Positions 15,054 through 23,773 of a DNA stretch of 44,353 nt are shown piece after piece. A program made the translations under genes and the position numbers. A model generated the notes under the pieces. It had not been told where the DNA came from, did not search any database, and saw nothing but the letters and a program-made list of their open reading frames with translations. The stretch spans positions 1 through 44,353 of the forward strand of contig NZ_JAGSOU010000022.1 of the NCBI RefSeq assembly GCF_018139985.1. Direction: 5' to 3'. Within the stretch, counting starts at the first letter, position 1, and each line of letters begins with the position of its first letter. This DNA comes from Actibacterium sp. MT2.3-13A (GTDB taxonomy: Bacteria > Pseudomonadota > Alphaproteobacteria > Rhodobacterales > Rhodobacteraceae).

Positions 15054-17795
15054 ATGGCTAAGAAAATGCTCATCGATGCCACCCACGCGGAGGAATGCCG
15101 CGTCGTGGTGGTTGACGGAACCAAGGTCGAAGATTTCGATTTCGAAAGTGCGAACAAGCGGCAGCTCGCCGGCAATATCTACCTGGCAAAGGTAACAAGG
15201 GTCGAACCCTCGCTGCAGGCGGCCTTCGTCGATTACGGCGGCAACCGCCACGGCTTCCTCGCGTTCTCGGAAATCCACCCCGACTATTACCAGATCCCGG
15301 TCGCCGACCGCGAGGCGCTGCTCGCCGAAGAGCGCGCCTATGCCGAGGCGATGGACGAGGATGAGACGAAGGAGCCCAAGAAGAAGCGGTCCCGTTCGCG
15401 CTCCCGCACGCGCTCCAAGACCGCGGCCGACAAACCCGCGGCCGAGGGCGTGACCGAGGCCACCGCCGCCGAAGAGGGCGCGGTGGAAGCCGCGGCGACG
15501 GCCGAACCGGCCCCCGAAACCGTGGGCGCCGAACCGGCAAGCGAGGCCGGGGCCGAAGTCGCGACCGAGGCCAAAGCCGAGGTCGTGGCGCCCGAGACCG
15601 CGCCGGAGGCCGAAGAGGCCCCCGCCGGGGAGGCCGCCGAGGACGAGCAGCCCGCCGACGCGGGCGACGCGGACACGGGCAGGACCATGCCCATGGCCAT
15701 CGACAGCAACGACCCGGTGGTCTCCAAGGCGCCCGGCGAACCGGCCGGCGTGGCGGATGCCCCCGAGGCCGCCGAGGACACGCTGGCGCCGGTGTCGATC
15801 CCCGGCATGGATGTCATCGACCTCGATGACGAGGACGAGGCGGCCGACGAGGTCGATCACCTCTCCGATGCCGCGAGCCGCGACGACGAGATCGAGGATG
15901 TCGCCGACGAGGACGTGAGCGAGGAAATCCGCGTGCGCAAGCCGCGCCCGCGCCGCTACAAGATCCAGGAGGTCATCAAGGTCCGCCAGATCATGCTGGT
16001 GCAGGTCGTCAAGGAAGAGCGCGGCAACAAGGGTGCGGCGCTGACCACCTACCTGTCGCTGGCCGGACGCTACTGCGTGCTGATGCCCAACACCGCCCGT
16101 GGCGGCGGCATCTCGCGCAAGATCACCAATGCCACCGACCGCAAGAAGCTGAAAGAGATCGCCTCGGAACTGTCGGTGCCCGAGGGCGCGGGGCTGATCA
16201 TCCGCACCGCCGGCGCCAAGCGCACCAAGTCCGAGGTCAAGCGCGACTACGAATATCTCCAGCGCCTGTGGGAGCAGATCCGCGAGCTGACGCTGAAATC
16301 CATCGCGCCCGCGCCGATCTACGAAGAAGGCAACCTGATCAAGCGCTCGATCCGCGATCTCTACAGCAAGGACATCGACGAGGTGCTGGTCGAGGGCGCC
16401 GAGGGCTATCGCGTGGCCAAGGACTTCATGAAGATGATCATGCCGTCCCACGCCAAGAACGTGAAGCATTACACCGACCCGACCCCGCTGTTCGCCCGCT
16501 ACCAGGTCGAAAGCTACCTGAACTCGATGTTCAACCCGACGGTGCAGCTGAAATCCGGCGGCTACATCGTGATCGGCGTGACCGAGGCGCTGGTGGCGAT
16601 CGACGTGAACTCCGGCCGTGCCACCAAGGAGGGCTCGATCGAGGAGACCGCGCTCAAGACCAACCTGGAGGCCGCCGAGGAGGTTGCCCGCCAGCTGCGT
16701 CTGCGCGACCTGGCCGGCCTGATCGTGATCGACTTCATCGACATGGAGGAGCGTCGGAACAACGCCGCCGTCGAGAAGCGCCTGAAGGACAAGCTGAAGG
16801 ACGACCGCGCGCGCATCCAGGTCGGCCGCATCTCGGGCTTCGGCCTGCTGGAGATGAGCCGCCAGCGCCTGCGCCCGGGCATGATCGAGGCCACGACCCA
16901 GCCCTGCCCGCACTGCCACGGCACCGGGCTGATCCGCTCGAACGAGAGCCTGGCGCTGGCCATCCTGCGCCAGCTTGAGGAAGAGGGGGTCAGGGGCCGC
17001 TCCAAGGAGCTGCTGCTCAAGGCGCCGGTGGCGGTGGCCAACTACCTGATCAACCAGAAACGCGAGCATATCGCGCAGATCGAGGCGCGCTTCGGCCTGT
17101 CGGTGCGGGTCGAGGCAGACCCGGCGCTGATCAGCCCCGATTTCACGATCGAGAAGTTCAAGACCGCGACCCGCGCCGTGCCGGAACTGGCCGCGCCGGT
17201 GATCTCGGTCGATACCTCCGAGATGCCCGAGATCGCCGAGATCGAGGAGCCCGAGGAGGCCCCGGCGAAACCCGCCGAGGAGGCCGCCGAAGAGGGGGCC
17301 GCGCCCAAGAAGCGCCGCCGCCGCCGCCGCCGCAAGAAGGGCGGAGCGAACGGTGAGGGCGGCAATGGCGAGGCCGGCGCCGAGGAATCCGCGGTCGAGG
17401 TAGAGGCCGAGGCTGAAACGCCGGAGGAGGCCCCCGCAGAGGCCGAAGAGGCCGCGGAGGCCCCCAAGAAGAAGCGCACCCGCACGCGGAGCCGGTCGAA
17501 GAAGGCCGAGGTGACCGAGGCCCCGGCCGAGGCCGTGGAAGCCGAGGCCGCCGCCCCGGAAACGGCCGAGGCGCAGCCGCCTGTGGCCGAACCCGAGGTC
17601 GCCGCCGAACCCGAGGTCGCGGAACCGCAGCCCGAACCCGCCCCCGAGGCGGAGGCGGCGCCGGAGCCCGAACCCGCCGCACCCGAGGCGGAGGAAGCCC
17701 CGCAGGCCGCGCCGGAACCCGAGCCGGCCGCCGCGGCGGAGGAAGAGTCCTCCTCCAAGCCAAAGAAACGCGGCTGGTGGTCTCTGGCACGCTGA
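15054..17795 (+). CDS. rne: Ribonuclease E
   Basis: RNase E is the main endonuclease and degradosome scaffold for mRNA decay and rRNA/tRNA processing. The 913-residue protein starts MAKKMLIDATHAEECR. The S1 domain begins around residue 35 (GNIYLAKVTRVEPSLQAAFVDYG) and is split by a long acidic, Ala/Glu-rich insertion (about residues 90-300) before resuming at YKIQEVIKVRQIMLVQ. Catalytic D517 (AIDVNSG) and D560 (VIDFIDM) are 43 apart, as in E. coli D303/D346. The zinc link CPHCHG has C618 and C621. The C-terminal third is disordered, with Arg/Lys clusters, ending KKRGWWSLAR. Start at 15054 was preferred over ATG 15039 by similarity. An intrinsic terminator follows. Confidence 0.96.
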   Translation: MAKKMLIDATHAEECRVVVVDGTKVEDFDFESANKRQLAGNIYLAKVTRVEPSLQAAFVDYGGNRHGFLAFSEIHPDYYQIPVADREALLAEERAYAEAMDEDETKEPKKKRSRSRSRTRSKTAADKPAAEGVTEATAAEEGAVEAAATAEPAPETVGAEPASEAGAEVATEAKAEVVAPETAPEAEEAPAGEAAEDEQPADAGDADTGRTMPMAIDSNDPVVSKAPGEPAGVADAPEAAEDTLAPVSIPGMDVIDLDDEDEAADEVDHLSDAASRDDEIEDVADEDVSEEIRVRKPRPRRYKIQEVIKVRQIMLVQVVKEERGNKGAALTTYLSLAGRYCVLMPNTARGGGISRKITNATDRKKLKEIASELSVPEGAGLIIRTAGAKRTKSEVKRDYEYLQRLWEQIRELTLKSIAPAPIYEEGNLIKRSIRDLYSKDIDEVLVEGAEGYRVAKDFMKMIMPSHAKNVKHYTDPTPLFARYQVESYLNSMFNPTVQLKSGGYIVIGVTEALVAIDVNSGRATKEGSIEETALKTNLEAAEEVARQLRLRDLAGLIVIDFIDMEERRNNAAVEKRLKDKLKDDRARIQVGRISGFGLLEMSRQRLRPGMIEATTQPCPHCHGTGLIRSNESLALAILRQLEEEGVRGRSKELLLKAPVAVANYLINQKREHIAQIEARFGLSVRVEADPALISPDFTIEKFKTATRAVPELAAPVISVDTSEMPEIAEIEEPEEAPAKPAEEAAEEGAAPKKRRRRRRRKKGGANGEGGNGEAGAEESAVEVEAEAETPEEAPAEAEEAAEAPKKKRTRTRSRSKKAEVTEAPAEAVEAEAAAPETAEAQPPVAEPEVAAEPEVAEPQPEPAPEAEAAPEPEPAAPEAEEAPQAAPEPEPAAAAEEESSSKPKKRGWWSLAR

Positions 17796-17801
17796 TCGGA
17801 A

Positions 17802-17827
17802 CGCCGGGCCCTGCGCCCGGCGTTTTC
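17802..17827 (+). terminator. Intrinsic terminator of rne
   Basis: An 8-bp GC-rich stem (CGCCGGGC 17802-17809, GCCCGGCG 17815-17822) with loop CCTGC is followed by TTTTCCTTT. It lies just after the rne stop codon. Confidence 0.9.
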
Positions 17828-17931
17828 CTTTCCCGCCGGCGCGCCGTGACACCCTGTCCACGCCATTGTGAGGCCCCGTGCCGTGGACGCCGCGCGCCGC
17901 ATTCGCTATGTCGCGGAAAAGGGGGACGCAT

Positions 17932-18690
17932 ATGTTCGGAATAGAGCTGATCGACGCGGGGCTGCTGCCCGCCATGACCGTGGCGCTGATCGCGGGGCTG
18001 CTGAGCTTTCTCAGCCCCTGCGTGCTGCCGATCGTGCCGCCCTACCTGGCCTATATGAGCGGCATCTCCATGGCCGAGCTGACCGACGCCGGCGCGCGCC
18101 GCGCGCGCCGCCGGGCGGTGCTGACGGCGCTGTTCTTCGTTCTGGGCCTGTCCACGGTGTTCCTGTTCCTCGGGTTCACCGCCTCGGCCTTCGGCGCGTT
18201 CTTCCTGCAGAACCAGAACATGTTCAACATCGTCGCGGGGCTCGTGGTGATGGTCTTCGGCGCGCATTTCGTGGGCGCCATCCGCATCCCCTTCCTGCTG
18301 CGCGAGGCGCGGATCGACGCGGGCGATCGCGGCGGCTCGGCCTTCGGGGCCTATCTGCTGGGGCTGGCCTTCGCCTTTGGCTGGACGCCCTGCATCGGCC
18401 CGCAGCTCGGCGCGATCCTGTCCATCGCGGCCTCCGAGGCGTCCGTGACGCGCGGCACGGTTCTGCTGGCGATCTACGCCGCCGGCCTCGGCATCCCGTT
18501 CCTTCTGGTCGCCGCCTTCTTCCCCAGCCTCACCGGAGTGATGGGCTGGATGAAACGGCACATGGAGCAGATCGAGCGCATCATGGGCCTGCTGCTGTGG
18601 ACCATCGGCCTGCTGATGCTGACGGGGGGCTTCTCCAGCTTCTCCTACTGGCTGCTGGAGATGTTCCCGGCGCTAGGCGCCCTCGGCTAG
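17932..18690 (+). CDS. ccdA: Cytochrome c biogenesis protein CcdA
   Basis: CcdA carries reducing electrons from cytosolic thioredoxin across the inner membrane to periplasmic apocytochrome c thiols. The 252-residue protein has about six transmembrane helices and the two redox cysteines in FLSPCVLPIVPPY and FGWTPCIGPQLG. ATG 17932 was chosen because GGGGGA precedes it; the frame is open to 17878 without family similarity. It follows the rne terminator, so it has its own promoter. A hydrolase gene begins 30-60 bp downstream. Confidence 0.94.
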   Translation: MFGIELIDAGLLPAMTVALIAGLLSFLSPCVLPIVPPYLAYMSGISMAELTDAGARRARRRAVLTALFFVLGLSTVFLFLGFTASAFGAFFLQNQNMFNIVAGLVVMVFGAHFVGAIRIPFLLREARIDAGDRGGSAFGAYLLGLAFAFGWTPCIGPQLGAILSIAASEASVTRGTVLLAIYAAGLGIPFLLVAAFFPSLTGVMGWMKRHMEQIERIMGLLLWTIGLLMLTGGFSSFSYWLLEMFPALGALG

Positions 18691-18750
18691 AGCGGCTTAC
18701 CTTCGGCGAAATCGCCCGCTATGGTTCCGGGGAAACCGGATCGGCGGGCG

Positions 18751-19962
18751 ATGACAGGCAGAGATGGGAAAAAGGTGAGGCGGCGCCGGGTGTTCTACAT
18801 TCCCGGCTATGACCCGATTCACCCCCGCCGCTACCGCGAGCTTTACCGCAAGGAGGGCGCGGCGCAGGCCGCCGTCTCGGGCCACGAGATCGCGCTCAGG
18901 CCGAAAACCGGTGGCGGCCCCTATGGCTGGCACGTCGCGGCGCGGATCGAGGGCGCGCCGGTCGAGACCGATTTCGAGGTTCTGGTCTGGTCGGATATCG
19001 TGCGCGACAGCATGGCGCCGGGGATCGGCGCGACCTACCTTCAGCTTGCGCGCACCGCGTGGATCTACATCGCCTCCGGCGCGTTGCCGCGGCTGGTGCG
19101 GCTGCGCCAGGGACCGGTGATCGCGGCCTTCTACCCGGTGCTGATGCTGCTGGGGCAGCTGGCGCTGGCGCTGCTGGTCGCGCGCGGAGCGGGGGCGGCG
19201 CTGGCGCTGAGCGGGGTGCCCTTCGTGGGATGGCTGGGGCTGGCGCTGGCCTGGCCGGTGCTGGCGTGGTTCCGCAGGCACGACAACCGGCTCTACGCCT
19301 ATTACCTGATGCATGATTATGCCTTCTCGGCGCGCTGGCGCGGCGCCAATCCACCGGCGCTGGAGGCGCGGCTGGAGGCGTTCCGCGACACCGTGGCCGA
19401 GGCCCTGCGCGGGGAGGTGGACGAGGTGCTGGTCGTCGGCCACAGCTCCGGCGCGCACCTGGCGGTGTCGGTGCTGGCCGATCTGATCCGCGCGGGCGCG
19501 GCGCCAAAGGGCGGCCCGGCGCTGTCGCTGCTGACGCTGGGGCAGGTGGTGCCCATGGTCTCCTTCCTGCCGCAGGCGGGGCGGCTGCGCGCCGATCTGG
19601 CCTATCTGTCCGCGCGCGACGAGATCGCCTGGGTCGATGTCACCGCCCCCGGCGATGGCTGCGCCTTCGCGCTCTGCGATCCGGTCAGCGTCTCGGGCGT
19701 GGCGCCGAAGGGCAAGCGCTGGCCGCTGGTGATCTCGGCGGCGTTCACCCGCACGCTGAGCCCCGCGCGCTGGCAGGAGCTGCGCTGGCGCTTCTTCCGG
19801 CTGCATTTCCAGTATCTTTGCGCCTTCGACCGGCCCGGCGATTACGACTATTTCCGGGTCACGGCGGGGCCGATGACGCTGGGCGCGCGCTATGCCGGGC
19901 GGGCGCCGTCGAAAAGCCGGATCGAGACGCCGCTCTCGCCCTACAGATCGGTGGCGCCATGA
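18751..19962 (+). CDS. Membrane-anchored alpha/beta-hydrolase-like protein
   Basis: A protein of about 403 residues with unknown substrate. It begins with a basic RRRRVFYIPGYDP, where YIPGYDP resembles the strand-oxyanion region of alpha/beta hydrolases. A hydrophobic hairpin (about residues 125-180) should span the membrane twice. The nucleophile elbow GHSSGAH follows in LVVGHSSGAHLAV. A candidate Asp appears later in DYDYFRVT or YLSARDEIAWVD. The start is uncertain: ATG 18721, ATG 18751 and GTG 18775 are all in frame, none with a strong ribosome site. Its stop overlaps the P450 start by four bases (ATGA), so both proteins are probably made together in one pathway. Confidence 0.8.
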   Translation: MTGRDGKKVRRRRVFYIPGYDPIHPRRYRELYRKEGAAQAAVSGHEIALRPKTGGGPYGWHVAARIEGAPVETDFEVLVWSDIVRDSMAPGIGATYLQLARTAWIYIASGALPRLVRLRQGPVIAAFYPVLMLLGQLALALLVARGAGAALALSGVPFVGWLGLALAWPVLAWFRRHDNRLYAYYLMHDYAFSARWRGANPPALEARLEAFRDTVAEALRGEVDEVLVVGHSSGAHLAVSVLADLIRAGAAPKGGPALSLLTLGQVVPMVSFLPQAGRLRADLAYLSARDEIAWVDVTAPGDGCAFALCDPVSVSGVAPKGKRWPLVISAAFTRTLSPARWQELRWRFFRLHFQYLCAFDRPGDYDYFRVTAGPMTLGARYAGRAPSKSRIETPLSPYRSVAP

Positions 19963-21305
19963 CGCGCCCGCCGAAGCCGCCCGCGCGCCCCGACAAGGTG
20001 TCGCTGCTGCGCTACCTGCGGCTGTTCCGCAAGGACATCCTCTCGGCCCAGCCGGAAAAGCTCTACCGCGCCCGCATGGCGGAGTTCCGCACGCCCTTCT
20101 TCCGCTCCTATCTCGTCAACCAGCCCGACCTGATCGAACTGGTGCTGAAAGAGCGCCCGATGGATTTCCCCAAGTCCGGCCGGGTGGGCGAGGGGCTGCG
20201 CCCGCTGCTCGGCAACTCGGTCTTTCTGACCAACGGCGCGACCTGGGCGCGCCAGCGCCGCATCATCGACCCCGCCTTCGAGGGCGGGCGGCTGCGCGAC
20301 ACCTTCCCGGCCATGGTCGCGGCGGGGCAGGCGGCGGCGGCGCGGCTGCGCGAGGGCGTGGTGGAGATCGAGGAACAGACCAGCCACGCCGCGGCCGACG
20401 TGATCTTTCGCACGCTGTTCTCGATCCCCATCGAGCACGAGATCGCGGCGCAGGTGTTCAGCCAGTTCCGCGCCTATCAGCGCAGTCAGCCGATCCTGAA
20501 TCTCGCCGCCTTCGTGCCGCTGCCGCGCTGGATGCCGCGCTTTCACCGGCACTCGACCCGGGCCACGGCGCGGGCGATCCGGCGGCTGATCACGGATCTG
20601 ACCGCGGCGCGCCAGGCCGAGATCGATGCAGGCGCCGCGCCCGACGACCTGGCGACCAAGATCATGACCACCGCCGACCCCGAGACCGGCGCGCGGTTCG
20701 ACACGCAGGAGATGGTCGATCAGGTGGCGATCTTCTTTCTGGCCGGGCACGAGACATCGGCCTCGGCGCTGGCCTGGGCGCTCTACCTGCTGGCGCTTTA
20801 CCCGCAGGCGCAGGAACGGGTCGCCCAGGAGGCCGCCGCGCTGCCTGAAACGCCAGCGTTTTCAGATATGTCCGGTCTGAAGTTCACGCGTGACGTGTTC
20901 CGCGAGGCGCTGCGCCTCTACCCGCCGGTTCCGATGCTGGTGCGCGAGGCCACGCGGGCCGAACGCTTCCGCGACCGGGACATCGCGCCGGGCAGCCAGA
21001 TCGTGCTGAGCCCGTGGCACCTGCATCGCCACGCCCGGCTGTGGGAGTGGCCCGACGATTTCGACCCCGACCGTTTCGCCACCCGGAATGGAAAATCCTG
21101 CCTGCGCGAGGCTTTCATCCCCTTCTCGGCCGGGCCGCGGGTCTGCACCGGGGCGGGCTTCGCGATGGTCGAGGGGCCGCTCTTGCTGGCCATGCTGCTG
21201 CGGCGCTGGCGGCTTGAGACGGTGCCGGACCGCGATCCGGTGCCGGTGGCGCATCTGACCGTGCGGTCGCGGGACGGGATCTGGCTGCGACTGACGCCGA
21301 GGTGA
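19959..21305 (+). CDS. Cytochrome P450
   Basis: A 448-residue soluble bacterial P450. The I helix has AIFFLAGHETSASALAW with the acid/alcohol-type ETS, the K helix has FREALRLYPP (ExxR), and the haem loop FSAGPRVCTGAGFA has ligand C396. Without a fused reductase it needs ferredoxin partners encoded elsewhere. The start codon overlaps the hydrolase stop. Substrate class cannot be told by sight; the LYPPVPMLVREATR segment resembles P450s acting on fatty-acyl or other hydrophobic compounds (weak inference). Upstream hydrolase coupling hints at an ester or lipid substrate. Confidence 0.94.
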   Translation: MTRPPKPPARPDKVSLLRYLRLFRKDILSAQPEKLYRARMAEFRTPFFRSYLVNQPDLIELVLKERPMDFPKSGRVGEGLRPLLGNSVFLTNGATWARQRRIIDPAFEGGRLRDTFPAMVAAGQAAAARLREGVVEIEEQTSHAAADVIFRTLFSIPIEHEIAAQVFSQFRAYQRSQPILNLAAFVPLPRWMPRFHRHSTRATARAIRRLITDLTAARQAEIDAGAAPDDLATKIMTTADPETGARFDTQEMVDQVAIFFLAGHETSASALAWALYLLALYPQAQERVAQEAAALPETPAFSDMSGLKFTRDVFREALRLYPPVPMLVREATRAERFRDRDIAPGSQIVLSPWHLHRHARLWEWPDDFDPDRFATRNGKSCLREAFIPFSAGPRVCTGAGFAMVEGPLLLAMLLRRWRLETVPDRDPVPVAHLTVRSRDGIWLRLTPR

Positions 21306-21308
21306 TGC

Positions 21309-21352
21309 GAATTTTCCCCGAAAATTCGTTTCAAAATTCCTGCGGAATTTTG
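21309..21352. repeat. Two tandem AT-rich palindromes
   Basis: GAATTTTC-CCC-GAAAATTC (21309-21327) is followed after 4 bp by CAAAATTCC-TGC-GGAATTTTG (21332-21352). Both stems are perfect and share the core AAAATTC. They lie between the convergent stops of the P450 and the RHH gene, the second covering the last codons of the RHH gene. They may be a bidirectional terminator, or copies of a small dispersed palindrome. Confidence 0.8.
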
Positions 21353-21570
21353 GCGCCGTCGCGGTAGTGGTTCAGCACATAGACCCGGATGGCCGAGGCG
21401 AGGCCGCGATCCACCCCACGCGCCTCGTCGATTTCGGCGGCCAGCGCGTTGATCGGGATGTCCTTTTCGGCGGCGATCGCGCGGAAGGCCTGCCAGAATT
21501 CCGGCTCCAGAGAGACGCTGGTGCGGTGGCCGCGCAGGGTCAGCGAATGTTTCTCGGGGCGTGTGCTCAT
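21331..21570 (-). CDS. Ribbon-helix-helix domain protein
   Basis: A 79-residue protein with an RHH_4-like region: strand RTSVSLEPEFW followed by helices AFRAIAAEKDIPINALAAEID and the end ASAIRVYVLNHYRD. Such proteins are annotated as DNA-binding or arylsulfotransferase-associated RHH; the function is unproven. Its ATG overlaps the stop of the DUF4169 gene (ATGA), placing it third in a fumC-DUF4169-RHH operon. It ends at a pair of AT-rich palindromes. Confidence 0.85.
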   Translation of the reverse strand: MSTRPEKHSLTLRGHRTSVSLEPEFWQAFRAIAAEKDIPINALAAEIDEARGVDRGLASAIRVYVLNHYRDGAKIPQEF

Positions 21571-21746
21571 TCGGGCTCGCGCCTGTGCGCCTCCCAGGTC
21601 GCGCGGGCCTTGTCCTCGGCCCGCGCCTCGCTTTCCTTCTGCGCCTTGGTGCGGCCGAATTTCGCCGCGTTCGCATCCCCCTCCGCGCGCTTTTGCGCCC
21701 GTTCGCGGGCCTTGCGTGCCGCGCGGAGGTTGATGGGCTTGCTCAT
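21567..21746 (-). CDS. DUF4169-family small basic protein
   Basis: A 59-residue open frame encodes [20 protein letters not shown]..., rich in Arg, Lys, Ala and Glu and predicted almost fully helical. The opening [14 protein letters not shown] and the GDANAAKFGRTK centre match DUF4169 as I know it. Its first base is the last base of the fumC stop, and its stop overlaps the RHH gene start, so it is squeezed between the two with full translational coupling. The function is unknown. Its nucleic-acid-like charge and its partner suggest binding to RNA, DNA or protein, which is inference only. Confidence 0.85.
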   Translation of the reverse strand: MSKPINLRAARKARERAQKRAEGDANAAKFGRTKAQKESEARAEDKARATWEAHRREPE

Positions 21747-23140
21747 CAGTCCCTGGGCCCGATCATCTGCTCGGGCCGGACCACCGCGTCAAAGGTGGCC
21801 TCGTCCACGAAGCCGAGCCTGATCGCCTCTTCCTTCAGCGTCGTGCCGTTCTTGTGCGCGGTCTTGGCGACCTTGGTGGCGTTGTCGTAGCCGATGGTGG
21901 GCGCCAGCGCGGTGACCAGCATCAGCGACTCGTGCAGCAGCTTTTCGATGCGCGGCTCGTTGGCCTCGATGCCCGCGACCATGTTGTCGGTGAAGGCCGA
22001 GGCCGAGTCGCCCAGCAGTTGCATCGACTGCAGCACGTTGTAGCTCATCATCGGGTTGTAGACGTTGAGCTCGAAATGGCCCTGGCTGCCGGCGAAGCCG
22101 ATCGCCGCGTCATTGCCCATGACATGGGCGCAGACCATGGTCAGCGCCTCGGCCTGGGTGGGGTTCACCTTGCCCGGCATGATCGAGGAGCCCGGTTCGT
22201 TCTCGGGCAGGATCAGCTCGCCCAGCCCGCAGCGCGGCCCCGAGCCCAGAAGGCGGATGTCGTTGGCGATCTTGAACAGCGAGGCGGCGATGGTTTTCAG
22301 CGCGCCCGAGAACATCACCATGGCGTCATGGGCGGCCAGCGCCTCGAACTTGTTGGGGGCGGTGACGAAGGGCAGGCCGGTGATCTCGGCCATGTTGGCC
22401 GCGACCGTCTCGGCCCAGCCTTTTTTCGTGTTCAGCCCGGTGCCGACCGCGGTGCCGCCCTGCGCCAGCTCGTAGATGTCGCCGAGCGCCGATTCCACCC
22501 GCTCGATGCCCTTTTTCACCTGATGCGCGTAGCCCGAGAATTCCTGGCCCAGCGTCAGCGGCGTCGCGTCCTGGGTATGGGTGCGACCGATCTTGATGAT
22601 GTCCTTGAACGCGTCAGCCTTCGCGGCCAGCGCGGCATGCAGCTTCTCCAGGCCGGGCAGCAGCACGTCGCGCGCCTGCATGGCGATGGCGATATGCATC
22701 GCGGTGGGGAAGGTGTCGTTCGACGACTGCCCCATGTTGCAGTGGTCGTTGGGGTGCACCGGGTCCTTGGAGCCGATCACGCCGCCGAGGATCTCGATCG
22801 CGCGGTTGGCGATCACCTCGTTGGCGTTCATGTTCGACTGCGTGCCCGAGCCGGTCTGCCAGACCACCAGCGGGAAGTTGTCGTCGAACCTGCCCGCGAC
22901 GACCTCGGCCGCGGCCTGAACGATGGCCTTGCCGCGCGTCTCGTCCAGGGTTCCCAGCGCCATGTTGGCCTGCGCGCAGGCCTGCTTGATCACGCCCAGC
23001 GCGCGCACGATGGCGACCGGCTGCTTTTCCCAGCCGATCGGGAAATTGAGGATCGAGCGCTGCGTCTGCGCCCCCCAATACTTGTCGGCGGGAACCTCGA
23101 GCGGGCCGAAGCTGTCGGTCTCGGTGCGGGTCTGGGTCAT
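21746..23140 (-). CDS. fumC: Class II fumarate hydratase
   Basis: FumC interconverts fumarate and malate in the TCA cycle without an iron-sulfur cluster. The 464-residue protein has the family signature [13 protein letters not shown], the active-site region [13 protein letters not shown] and [18 protein letters not shown]. Start at 23140 was preferred (GGAGG close upstream, [12 protein letters not shown] typical) over 23194. It is the first gene of the operon with DUF4169 and RHH. Independent of iron, it is expected to remain active under oxidative stress. Confidence 0.97.
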   Translation of the reverse strand: MTQTRTETDSFGPLEVPADKYWGAQTQRSILNFPIGWEKQPVAIVRALGVIKQACAQANMALGTLDETRGKAIVQAAAEVVAGRFDDNFPLVVWQTGSGTQSNMNANEVIANRAIEILGGVIGSKDPVHPNDHCNMGQSSNDTFPTAMHIAIAMQARDVLLPGLEKLHAALAAKADAFKDIIKIGRTHTQDATPLTLGQEFSGYAHQVKKGIERVESALGDIYELAQGGTAVGTGLNTKKGWAETVAANMAEITGLPFVTAPNKFEALAAHDAMVMFSGALKTIAASLFKIANDIRLLGSGPRCGLGELILPENEPGSSIMPGKVNPTQAEALTMVCAHVMGNDAAIGFAGSQGHFELNVYNPMMSYNVLQSMQLLGDSASAFTDNMVAGIEANEPRIEKLLHESLMLVTALAPTIGYDNATKVAKTAHKNGTTLKEEAIRLGFVDEATFDAVVRPEQMIGPRD

Positions 23141-23222
23141 GCGGGCCTCCTGCGGAATACGATTGTATGCGAAATACAGGGGCGGCGGGGGCAAGACAAC
23201 GCCCCGCGTGCGCTAACGGGCG

Positions 23223-23687
23223 CTACTTGCGGAAAGAATCCAGGCTGACGACCTCGGCATCGTGCTGCTCGGGTTCGGCCTCGGCAAGTTCCAGCTCGTC
23301 CTCGTCGAGATCCTCTTCGTCCTCGTCGTCGAATTCCTGTGTCTCGAAACGCAGGCCGAACTCCACCGAGGGGTCGACGAAGGTGCGAATCGCGTCATAG
23401 GGGATGAAGAGCGGTTCCGGGCTGTCGCCGAAATTCAGCGTGATCGAGAACGCGTCCTCGCCCACCTCGAGGTTTTCGTACCAGTGCTGGACGACCACGG
23501 TCATTTCTTCGGGGTAGCGCTCGCGCAGCCAGTCGGCGATCGCCACCTCGGGGTGGGTGGTGTCGAAGGTGATGAAGAAGTGATGCTGTCCGGGCAGGCC
23601 GTGCGCAGCGACGTCCGACAGAACCTGCCGGATCAGCCCGCGCATCGCGTTGTGCATCAGTCTTCCGTATTCGATCCCGTGCGACAT
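23223..23687 (-). CDS. sspB: SspB-like ClpXP adaptor
   Basis: A 154-residue protein of the alphaproteobacterial SspB family. The SspB fold occupies about residues 10-105 (HHFFITFDTTHPEVAIADWL, VVVQHWYENLEVGEDAFSITLNFG). A long acidic linker (EFDDEDEEDLDEDELELAEAE) and a short C-terminal tail (VVSLDSFRK), the expected ClpX-docking peptide, follow. SspB delivers ssrA-tagged proteins to ClpXP. Remarkably, the ssrA gene itself is 1.5 kb away on the same strand. Confidence 0.95.
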   Translation of the reverse strand: MSHGIEYGRLMHNAMRGLIRQVLSDVAAHGLPGQHHFFITFDTTHPEVAIADWLRERYPEEMTVVVQHWYENLEVGEDAFSITLNFGDSPEPLFIPYDAIRTFVDPSVEFGLRFETQEFDDEDEEDLDEDELELAEAEPEQHDAEVVSLDSFRK

Positions 23688-23773
23688 GGGCAGCCTCGAT
23701 TGCCGTATTCGCGCTCAGCATAGGGGATTCGGGGATTTATGAAAGGGGGGGCTGCGGGCTAAATCCGCGGTGC

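Noticed and set aside
14819-15061. 80-codon frame ending over the rne start
   Set aside because: It has no ribosome site and no recognisable motif. A regulatory upstream ORF is possible but unsupported.
14928-17975. A 1015-codon open frame antisense to rne
   Set aside because: It mirrors the GAG/GCC-rich codons of the RNase E linker, has low-complexity Gly/Leu/Arg content, and no domain; it is a GC-driven shadow.
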